Shown here: positions 1 through 5,515 of the stretch, piece after piece
Numbering within the stretch: position 1 is the stretch's first letter
Layout: each line of letters opens with the position of its first letter
NCBI GenBank assembly: GCA_934646965.1
Contig: CAKUEZ010000085.1
Coordinates: 1-8,156, forward strand
Reading direction: 5' to 3'
Length of the DNA: 8,156 nt
Origin: an uncultured Collinsella sp.
GTDB lineage: Bacteria > Actinomycetota > Coriobacteriia > Coriobacteriales > Coriobacteriaceae
The notes under the pieces: generated by a model
What the model saw: the letters and a program-made list of their open reading frames with translations, nothing else
Told to the model about the DNA's origin: nothing
Databases searched by the model: none
Translations under genes and position numbers: made by a program

Positions 1-1248
1 AACCGGGTTGAGTCCGACCGTATCACTGCCGATCTTATGCGCCTGGGCTTTGCGATGGTGGAGCCCCAGGATGCCGACCTGATCGTTATCAATACCTGCG
101 CTGTCACGGGCGAGGCCGAGGCAAAGACCCGAAAAGCTGTGCGTCACGCACTGGGCTACCCGGGCGAGCCTTACGTGGTCGTGACCGGCTGCGTGGTCAA
201 TCTGCATCCCGAGGAGCTGTTGGAGCTCTCGGATCGCGTGGTCGCCGAGCCGTCCAAGATCGATGTCGCCGAGCGCGTTTGCGAAGTGCTGGGCGTGGAG
301 TCCGATAGTGTTGCCGCCTGCAGCGATGAGGATGTCGTCGATGCGCTGGGTCGTTCGCGTCTGGGCGTCAAGATTCAGGACGGCTGCAACCACCGTTGCA
401 CCTATTGCATTGTGTGGAAGGCCCGCGGCCCCGAGCGCTCTGTGCCCGTGGAGGCCGTGCTCGAGCAGGTTCGCGAGGCCCAGGAAGCCGGCGTGCCCGA
501 GGTGGTGCTGACCGGTGTGAACCTGGGCGCCTACGACGGCAAGAGCGCGACCGACGAACACGTTGAGATTGACGAGCTGCTCGAGGCCATCATGGAACGC
601 ACCGCGATTCCGCATGTGCGTATTTCCTCGGTGGAGCCCATGGACATCTCGGAGCGCCTGCTCAAGGTGATGGCACGCTATCCGCAGCGTATCGCCCCGT
701 TCTTGCATCTTCCCGTGCAGTCCGGCTGCACGGCAACCCTGCATCGCATGGGTCGCCCCTATAGTGCCGAGGCCTTTGAGGACACGGTGCGCATGATTCG
801 CGCCAACCTGCCGCAGGCATCGCTTTCGTGCGACGTTATCGTCGGTTTTCCCGGTGAGACGGACGAGGAGTTTGAGCAGTCGCTGGCGCTGTGCCGTCGC
901 GTGGGTTTCTCGCGCATGCACGTGTTCCGCTACAGCAAGCGTCCCGGTACTCTGGCGGCCGATATGCCCGATCAGGTACCGCCCGAGGTTATGGCCGAGC
1001 GCAGCCGTCGCATGCGTGCGACTGCCCAAGAGCTCGCCATTGCCGATGCCCGTCGTCGTGTGGGCACCGTCGAGCGCGCCGTGCTCGAATATGGCGACAG
1101 CCTGACCCTCGGCTCGTTCCATCATGCCCGTTTGGACGATACCTGTGGACTTACGGCCCCGTGCCTGCTCGATGTTGCTATCATCGGAGTCGATGATTCC
1201 GGCTTGATCCATGCTCGCAGGGAGGTCCATGGAAGCCTCGAAGATTAG
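1..1248 (+). CDS. mtaB: tRNA t6A37 methylthiotransferase MtaB, 5' partial
   Basis: This radical-SAM enzyme of the MiaB/RimO/MtaB family adds a methylthio group to N6-threonylcarbamoyladenosine at position 37 of ANN-decoding tRNAs. The frame is open to the first base of the window and the first residues (NRVESDRI) match the part just after the family's first cluster cysteine (GCK-x-N motif), so the true start lies upstream; 415 residues are visible. The other two N-terminal cluster cysteines are seen in NTC (visible residue 33) and VTGC (64). The radical-SAM motif CNHRCTYC is at 129-136, followed by LPVQSGC and DVIVGFPGETDEEF, both family signatures. The last ~65 residues resemble a TRAM RNA-binding domain but are less well conserved. 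The 3' end overlaps phoH by 20 bases. MtaB is preferred over MiaB or RimO from overall motif style and the GxNLGxY segment; this subfamily choice is inference. Confidence 0.9.
   Translation, partial: NRVESDRITADLMRLGFAMVEPQDADLIVINTCAVTGEAEAKTRKAVRHALGYPGEPYVVVTGCVVNLHPEELLELSDRVVAEPSKIDVAERVCEVLGVESDSVAACSDEDVVDALGRSRLGVKIQDGCNHRCTYCIVWKARGPERSVPVEAVLEQVREAQEAGVPEVVLTGVNLGAYDGKSATDEHVEIDELLEAIMERTAIPHVRISSVEPMDISERLLKVMARYPQRIAPFLHLPVQSGCTATLHRMGRPYSAEAFEDTVRMIRANLPQASLSCDVIVGFPGETDEEFEQSLALCRRVGFSRMHVFRYSKRPGTLAADMPDQVPPEVMAERSRRMRATAQELAIADARRRVGTVERAVLEYGDSLTLGSFHHARLDDTCGLTAPCLLDVAIIGVDDSGLIHARREVHGSLED
1221..1225 (+). promoter_or_regulatory. Shine-Dalgarno site deciding the phoH start
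   Basis: GGAGG lies inside the end of mtaB, three bases before the ATG at 1229. The spacing is shorter than usual, but the in-frame ATG at 1211 lies upstream of this site and has no comparable motif, so 1229 is the better start. Confidence 0.6.
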
Positions 1249-2215
1249 ACTTACCGTTCCCGAGGGGATTGACCCATCTCGCGTGCTGGGTGCCAGCGAC
1301 GGCGTCCTTCGTGCGCTCGAGGGCCTCGTTCGCGCCCATGTGGTTGCTCGTGGCGATAGCATTGCCGTGAGCGGTGACCCGGACGAGGTCGAGCTGGTCG
1401 CGCGTTTTTTCGAGCATGCTTTTCGCGAGGCGGCTGTCGGTCGCACGCTGTCTGCCGACGACGTTTCCCGCTGCCTGGCCGTCCTGCGCGACGGCGAGCA
1501 CGATGCCTCGTCGCTGCGCGATGATGTGTTGCTATCGTATCGCGGCCGTGTCGTTCGTCCCAAGACGCTCGGTCAAAAGTGCTATGTGGATGCCATCCGC
1601 TCGCATACCATCACGTTTGGTCTGGGTCCTGCCGGCACCGGTAAGACCTACCTTGCTATGGCGCTCGCCGTGGCGGCGCTCAAGCGCCACGAGGTGGGCC
1701 GCCTGATCCTGACGCGCCCCGTCGTTGAGGCGGGGGAGAATCTGGGCTTTTTGCCCGGCACCCTCGAGGAAAAGATCGACCCCTATATGCGTCCGCTCTA
1801 CGATGCCCTTTTTGACATGATGGATCGCGAACGCACCGACGAGCTCATGGAACGCGGCGTGATCGAGATCGCCCCGCTTGCCTACATGCGCGGTCGAACA
1901 CTGAGCGATGCCTTCGTGGTGCTCGACGAGGCGCAAAACACCACGCCCGAGCAGATGAAGATGTTCCTGACCCGCTTGGGCTTTAACTCCAAGTTTGTGA
2001 TTACCGGCGACTTGAGCCAGCGTGACTTGATAGGCCGTCGTGGCGGACTGTCCGATGTCGAACAGATTTTGGGCCATGTGGACGATGTGGCGTTTGCACG
2101 CCTGGAGCGCGCCGACGTGGTGCGCCATGCCCTGGTGGGCCGCATCGTCGAGGCCTATGATGCATACGACGATGCGCGCGAGCAGCGCGCACGCGATCGA
2201 AAGGAGCCCCGTTGA
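1229..2215 (+). CDS. phoH: PhoH family ATPase (PhoH-like protein)
   Basis: This is a cytoplasmic P-loop ATPase of the PhoH/YbeZ type. Family members work with YbeY and are linked to RNA metabolism and ribosome maturation, but the exact activity is not settled. The 328-residue protein has an N-terminal KH-like or helical region (about 1-105), then the nucleotide-binding domain. Walker A GPAGTGKT is at 133-140, followed by the conserved TRPVVEAGENLGFLPG segment. Walker B and the adjacent signature read LDEAQNTT from about residue 232, and ITGDLSQRDL follows as the sensor-like motif. Length is usual for the family. The start at 1229 is chosen for the GGAGG site just upstream; starting at 1211 would add six residues. 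The start overlaps mtaB by 20 bases and the stop overlaps the TTG start of ybeY, so translation of all three is probably coupled. Confidence 0.93.
   Translation: MEASKIRLTVPEGIDPSRVLGASDGVLRALEGLVRAHVVARGDSIAVSGDPDEVELVARFFEHAFREAAVGRTLSADDVSRCLAVLRDGEHDASSLRDDVLLSYRGRVVRPKTLGQKCYVDAIRSHTITFGLGPAGTGKTYLAMALAVAALKRHEVGRLILTRPVVEAGENLGFLPGTLEEKIDPYMRPLYDALFDMMDRERTDELMERGVIEIAPLAYMRGRTLSDAFVVLDEAQNTTPEQMKMFLTRLGFNSKFVITGDLSQRDLIGRRGGLSDVEQILGHVDDVAFARLERADVVRHALVGRIVEAYDAYDDAREQRARDRKEPR
2201..2206 (+). promoter_or_regulatory. Shine-Dalgarno site supporting a TTG start for ybeY
   Basis: AAGGAG sits five bases before TTG at 2212, inside the last codons of phoH. The next in-frame start-like codon, TTG at 2221, would be 14 bases away, which is too far. 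This supports the rarer TTG start. Confidence 0.65.
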
Positions 2216-2721
2216 GTGTATTGATTAGCAACGATGCCGAGCTCGATACGCTGCTCGAAGCCCCCGAGGTGGAGCATATCTGCGCGGTTGTGCTTGCCGC
2301 CGAGGGCGTTGAGCGCGAGGTCGAGATTTCGCTTTCGTATGTCGACGAGGACGAGATGCACGAGCTCAATCGTGAGTGGCGCGGCATCGACCGTACGACT
2401 GACGTGCTCTCGTTTGAGTGCGACTCGGCCTTTGACGAGGACATTCCGGCAGATGAGACGCTCGAGCTCGGTGACATTATCCTGGCACCGCAGGTTATTG
2501 CCCGCCAGGCTCCCGGCTTTGGCAACAGTCCCGCCGATGAGTGCCGCCTAATGCTCGTGCACGGTATGCTGCACCTGCTGGGCTATGACCACATCGAGGA
2601 CGATGAGGCCGAGGTCATGGAGGCTTGCGAGGACGCTATCCTGCGCGATCTGGCACTTGAGCGCGGCGAGGACCCCAAGCAGGTGCATGTCGGTCCCATC
2701 ACCAACCATGCCCACGACTAG
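2212..2721 (+). CDS. ybeY: Endoribonuclease / rRNA maturation factor YbeY
   Basis: YbeY is a zinc-dependent single-strand endoribonuclease needed for 16S rRNA 3'-end maturation and ribosome quality control. The 169-residue protein has the diagnostic zinc motif HGMLHLLGYDH, with H117, H121 and H127 as ligands. It also has RTTDVLSF (61-68), whose Arg is conserved in the family, and LGDIIL (86-91). The C-terminal ~25 residues after the zinc motif are variable. The start is TTG at 2212, overlapping the phoH stop as TTGA, with AAGGAG five bases upstream. dgkA follows nine bases after the stop. Pairing with phoH is the usual arrangement across bacteria and fits a shared role in RNA processing. Confidence 0.95.
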   Translation: MSVLISNDAELDTLLEAPEVEHICAVVLAAEGVEREVEISLSYVDEDEMHELNREWRGIDRTTDVLSFECDSAFDEDIPADETLELGDIILAPQVIARQAPGFGNSPADECRLMLVHGMLHLLGYDHIEDDEAEVMEACEDAILRDLALERGEDPKQVHVGPITNHAHD

Positions 2722-2730
2722 GAGCCGTCT

Positions 2731-3108
2731 ATGATTCCCGGATCGAACAAGGACCATCCGTCCTTCTTAAAGTCGTTCTCCTACGCCATGGAGGGCTTCG
2801 TCACCGCCGTCAAGACCGAGCGCAATATCAAGGTCATGCTGGTGGCGGGCGTGTGTACCGTCATTGCCGGCTGTATCGTAGGGCTCGATATCGCCGAGTG
2901 GGGCACCGTTATCATCTGCTGCGGCCTGGTGATTCACGGCGAGCTGTGCAATACCGCCATGGAGGCGATCGTCGACCTGGCAACCCAGGAGCTCCACCCG
3001 CTGGCCAAGCGCGCGAAGGATATCGCCGCCGCCTCCGTATACGTTCTTTCCATTACCGCCGCGATCGTGGGCCTGCTTGTCTTTGCCCATGCGCTCGGCT
3101 TTATCTAG
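2731..3108 (+). CDS. dgkA: Diacylglycerol kinase family protein (undecaprenol kinase type)
   Basis: This small integral membrane kinase phosphorylates a lipid alcohol using ATP. In Gram-positive bacteria this family mostly acts as an undecaprenol kinase, supplying the cell-wall carrier lipid, so that substrate is likelier here than diacylglycerol. The 125-residue protein has an amphipathic N-terminus and three hydrophobic spans at about 35-52, 57-72 and 101-121. The signature ELCNTAMEAIVDL is at 71-83. E71, N74, E78, K96 and D97 have the same spacing as the E. coli DgkA active-site residues E69, N72, E76, K94 and D95. TAGGAG overlaps the ybeY stop and stands six bases before the ATG. The gene lies between ybeY and era, its usual place in Gram-positive genomes. 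The cytidine deaminase gene often found between dgkA and era in Firmicutes is absent. Confidence 0.92.
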   Translation: MIPGSNKDHPSFLKSFSYAMEGFVTAVKTERNIKVMLVAGVCTVIAGCIVGLDIAEWGTVIICCGLVIHGELCNTAMEAIVDLATQELHPLAKRAKDIAAASVYVLSITAAIVGLLVFAHALGFI

Positions 3109-3120
3109 AAAGGGATTGCT

Positions 3121-4188
3121 ATGTCTGACACGATGCAGCCTACCGACGAAATGCTGGACGACGAGTCCCTGGACGCGGTGGATGTCGAAGATACCGAGGA
3201 GATCGAGGAGTTCGATCCCTTTGAGGGCATGAGCGACGAGGAGCTCGACGCTCTTTGCGACGCGGATGAGGTGCCCATGGGCTTTGGCGACGTGGAGCCC
3301 GGCTTCCGCAGCGGCTTCGTCGCCCTGGTCGGTCGCCCCAACGCCGGCAAGTCCACGCTGCTCAACGCCTGTTACGGCAAGAAGGTCGCCATCACCTCGC
3401 CGGTGGCCCAGACGACGCGTCGTCGCATGCGCGCCGTGGTCAACCGCCCGGGCTATCAGCTGGTCTTCGTCGACACGCCGGGCATCCACAAGCCCAAGGA
3501 CGGCCTGGGTTCCGAGCTCAACAAGAGTGCCCTGTTCGAGCTCAACGATGTGGACGTCGTCGCGTTTTTGATCGATGCCACCAAGCCTATCGGCAGGGGA
3601 GACGCCTGGGTCGCCGAGCGTGTTAAAAATGCGCGCTGCAAGAAGGTCCTGGTGCTCACCAAGGCCGATGAAGCCGATCCTGCGCAGGTTATGGAGCAGC
3701 TCAAGGCCGCCCATGAGTTTATGGAATACGACGACGAGATCGTGACCTCGTCGGTCAAGAACTTCAACGTCGATGCGTTTATCGAGACCGTTGCGCACTT
3801 TTTGCCCGAGGGCCCTCGCTGGTTCCCCGAGGACATGGGTACCGATGCCTCCGACGAGACGCTCGTTGCTGAGTTCGTGCGCGAGAAGGTCTTGCGCCGC
3901 ACCCGCGACGAGATTCCGCACTCCGTGGGCGTTATCTGCGACGCGCTCGAGCAGACCAAGAAGGTCCTGCGCGTGCACGCCACGATATACGTTGAGCGCG
4001 AGGGCCAGAAGGGCATCATCATCGGCAAGGGTGGCGAGATGATTAAGCATATCGGCATCGATGCCCGTCGTGATCTTGAGCGCATCTTTGGCACCCAGGT
4101 CTTTTTGGAGCTGGACGTGAAGGTCAAGGCCGGCTGGCGCGATGACGAGGCCCAGATTCGCCGCTTCGGATACAACGCCGAAGATTAG
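3121..4188 (+). CDS. era: GTPase Era with acidic N-terminal extension
   Basis: Era is an essential-type GTPase that binds the 3' end of 16S rRNA and helps assemble the 30S subunit. The 355-residue protein has G1 GRPNAGKST at 71-79, a G2 region with QTTRRR, G3 DTPG at 118-121, G4 TKAD at 180-183 and G5 SSVK at 210-213. The C-terminal KH domain has its GKGG loop at 302-305 and ends with KVKAGWRDDE. E. coli Era has about 301 residues and its G1 lies near residue 15, so the protein here has roughly 55 extra N-terminal residues. The first 60 contain 25 Asp/Glu and no Lys or Arg. The ATG at 3121 is supported by AAGGG six bases upstream; later Met codons (3133, 3151) lack a comparable site. G4 reads TKAD instead of the common NKxD, a variant I recall from other actinobacterial Era proteins. 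Confidence 0.95.
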   Translation: MSDTMQPTDEMLDDESLDAVDVEDTEEIEEFDPFEGMSDEELDALCDADEVPMGFGDVEPGFRSGFVALVGRPNAGKSTLLNACYGKKVAITSPVAQTTRRRMRAVVNRPGYQLVFVDTPGIHKPKDGLGSELNKSALFELNDVDVVAFLIDATKPIGRGDAWVAERVKNARCKKVLVLTKADEADPAQVMEQLKAAHEFMEYDDEIVTSSVKNFNVDAFIETVAHFLPEGPRWFPEDMGTDASDETLVAEFVREKVLRRTRDEIPHSVGVICDALEQTKKVLRVHATIYVEREGQKGIIIGKGGEMIKHIGIDARRDLERIFGTQVFLELDVKVKAGWRDDEAQIRRFGYNAED

Positions 4189-4197
4189 TTTGCATTA

Positions 4198-4947
4198 ATG
4201 GCAGGTTCCCGCACATATCGCACGAAGGTGCTCGTCCTCGACAAGACCAAGCTCAAGGAGACCGATCTGATCCTGACGATGCTCGACGAGCGGGGTCGGC
4301 AGGTGCGCGCCGTGGCAAAGGGCGCGCGCAAGCCCGGCGGTCGCTTGGCGGCGCGCTGCGAGCTGTTCTGCACGGTCGATATGCTGCTCGCGCACGGGCG
4401 CTCGCTCGATGTGGTATCGCAGGCCGAGCTGGTGGAGGCGCCGCTCGGTGTGGCCCCCGATTACGAGGCGACCTGTGCGGCGAGCGCGATTGCCGAGGTA
4501 GCGCGCGTATGCTCGTTTGAGGATGCCGAGGACCCCTTTACCTTTGCCATTACGCAGCGGGCGCTTGCGCTCGTGGGGACGGGCCTCGATACGGCGCATA
4601 TGGACCTGCTGGTTGCCGCCTTTGTCTTTAAGCTGCTGTCGCATATCGGATACCGCCCCGATTTTTCCGCTTGTGTGCTGTGCGGCGACCCCATGCTGTC
4701 GCATTTTTCGCCTCGGGCGGGCGGCCTGCTGTGCGGGTCGTGCGCGTCGAGCATCCCCGGTGCCGAGCTCGTATCGACCGGCGAGGTCGGATGGTTGCGC
4801 GCGCTTATGGGCATGACCTTCGATGAGCTTATGGCCGAGCGGATTGACCCGCATACCGCGGCGTTTTTGCTTGGTCTTTCGCACATATGGGCCGCGACGC
4901 ACACCGATCAGCGGCTTCGTGCGATGGAATTCATGTTGGGTCGGTGA
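4198..4947 (+). CDS. recO: DNA repair protein RecO
   Basis: RecO works with RecR (and RecF) to load RecA onto SSB-coated DNA during recombinational repair. The 249-residue protein starts with an OB-fold region (YRTKVLVLDKTKLKETDLILTMLDERGR) with the expected basic KGARKPGGRL segment. A helical domain follows, carrying a zinc site made of CVLC (159-162) and CGSC (179-182). Length is normal. The gene begins nine bases after era in the same reading frame, separated only by the era stop and three codons. No Shine-Dalgarno motif is visible before the ATG at 4198, and no earlier in-frame start is possible after the stop, so reinitiation after era is the likely way it is translated. It uses more G-ending codons than rpsO and pnp, in keeping with low expression. 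It is the last gene of the first cluster. Confidence 0.92.
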   Translation: MAGSRTYRTKVLVLDKTKLKETDLILTMLDERGRQVRAVAKGARKPGGRLAARCELFCTVDMLLAHGRSLDVVSQAELVEAPLGVAPDYEATCAASAIAEVARVCSFEDAEDPFTFAITQRALALVGTGLDTAHMDLLVAAFVFKLLSHIGYRPDFSACVLCGDPMLSHFSPRAGGLLCGSCASSIPGAELVSTGEVGWLRALMGMTFDELMAERIDPHTAAFLLGLSHIWAATHTDQRLRAMEFMLGR

Positions 4948-4971
4948 TGATGCGCAGGCGTACGCCGCTTG

Positions 4972-4980
4972 TGGTAACAT
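4972..4980 (+). promoter_or_regulatory. Possible extended -10 promoter for rpsO
   Basis: TGGTAACAT fits the extended -10 pattern TGn-TAnnnT of a primary sigma factor. It is 106 bases before the rpsO start codon. No good -35 hexamer is seen 16-18 bases upstream, so the call rests on the extended -10 alone. A perfect 10-base palindrome, GGCGTACGCC (4957-4966), sits where a -35 would be; it may be chance at this GC content. Confidence 0.35.
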
Positions 4981-5025
4981 ACCGACCTGTTAGTACCTCG
5001 ACCTTGGTTGCTCGCTCCACCGGCG

Positions 5026-5065
5026 GCTTCCCAGTCCGAGGCGAATCGAGTCGCCCGCGGGCGAC
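5026..5065 (+). promoter_or_regulatory. rpsO leader hairpins
   Basis: The rpsO leader holds a weak 5-bp stem (5026-5030 with 5038-5042, one G-U pair, 7-base loop). It then has a perfect 16-base palindrome GTCGCCCGCGGGCGAC at 5050-5065, which can fold as a 6-bp stem with a CGCG loop. The palindrome ends eight bases before the rpsO Shine-Dalgarno site. In several phyla uS15 represses its own translation by binding a leader structure at this position, so autoregulation is plausible. I cannot identify a specific uS15-binding motif. Confidence 0.4.
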
Positions 5066-5085
5066 GCAAAACGAAAGGTGAAACA

Positions 5086-5364
5086 ATGACTGTTTCCAAA
5101 GAGCGCAAGGCGGAGCTGACTGCCCAGTTCGGCAACACCCCGGTCGACACCGGTAACCCCAAGGTTCAGGTCGCCATCCTGACCGAGCGCATCAAGGAGC
5201 TGACCGAGCACATGAAGTCCCACCAGAAGGACTTCCACACCCGTCGTGGCCTGCTCATGCTCGTCGGCCGTCGTCGTCGTCTTCTCTCCTACATCAAGAA
5301 GAACGACATCGTCGAGTACCGTGAGCTCATCAAGGCTCTGGGCATCCGCGACAACATCCAGTAA
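5086..5364 (+). CDS. rpsO: Small ribosomal subunit protein uS15
   Basis: uS15 is a primary 16S rRNA-binding protein that folds the three-way junction of the central domain and contributes to the bridge with the 50S subunit. The 92-residue product is slightly longer than the usual 88-89. It shows the family pattern VQVAILTERIKELTEHMKSH, then the conserved HTRRGLLMLVGRRRRLLSYI, and ends in the typical LIKALGIR. The ATG at 5086 is chosen because AAAGGTG ends five bases before it and the family begins at about this point; the frame stays open 26 codons upstream, but that part is unlike uS15. Codons are strongly biased to C endings, as expected for a highly expressed gene. It is followed by an intrinsic terminator and then pnp, a very common pairing. 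Confidence 0.97.
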   Translation: MTVSKERKAELTAQFGNTPVDTGNPKVQVAILTERIKELTEHMKSHQKDFHTRRGLLMLVGRRRRLLSYIKKNDIVEYRELIKALGIRDNIQ

Positions 5365-5380
5365 CGGATTTGTACATGCT

Positions 5381-5412
5381 AAGAGCGTCCTGCGCAGCGG
5401 GGCGCTCTTTTT
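5381..5412 (+). terminator. Intrinsic terminator or attenuator after rpsO
   Basis: A 10-bp stem (5381-5390 with 5400-5409, one G-U pair) encloses a 9-base loop and runs into five T residues (5408-5412). It starts 16 bases after the rpsO stop. Since no promoter for pnp is obvious downstream, it may be a partial terminator that reduces rpsO transcription into pnp. Confidence 0.8.
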
Positions 5413-5417
5413 GTGTA

Positions 5418-5502
5418 AGGGCGTGAACAATCACGCTCTGAAGCGTGACGGGGGCAGGGGGCCCGCGTCACATGAGAAGCCCACAGGCAAGGGGCCTGTG
5501 GG
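5418..5502 (+). promoter_or_regulatory. pnp leader with three consecutive hairpins
   Basis: Three stems follow one another before the pnp ribosome binding site. Stem A pairs 5418-5426 with 5431-5439 (9 bp, one G-U, loop ACAA). Stem B pairs 5445-5453 with 5462-5471, with one bulged G at 5465 and an 8-base purine-rich loop. Stem C pairs CCCACAGGC (5480-5488) with GCCTGTGGG (5494-5502), perfect 9 bp with a 5-base loop, ending three bases before AAAGGAG. In E. coli the pnp leader hairpin is cut by RNase III and then degraded by PNPase, giving autoregulation. A comparable role here is inference from position and structure. Confidence 0.6.
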
Positions 5503-5515
5503 GTAAAGGAGAACA

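Noticed and set aside
2767..4050. A 427-codon open frame on the minus strand opposite dgkA and era
   Set aside because: It is a composition shadow of two clearly identified genes on the + strand, with no motif of its own.
4981..5045. Possible tRNA-like or riboswitch fold in the rpsO leader
   Set aside because: No cloverleaf, T-loop or acceptor stem could be drawn, and no conserved riboswitch core was recognised.
5450..5503. Four G runs in the pnp leader as a G-quadruplex
   Set aside because: Most of these G residues are taken up by stems B and C, and the runs are separated by long gaps.
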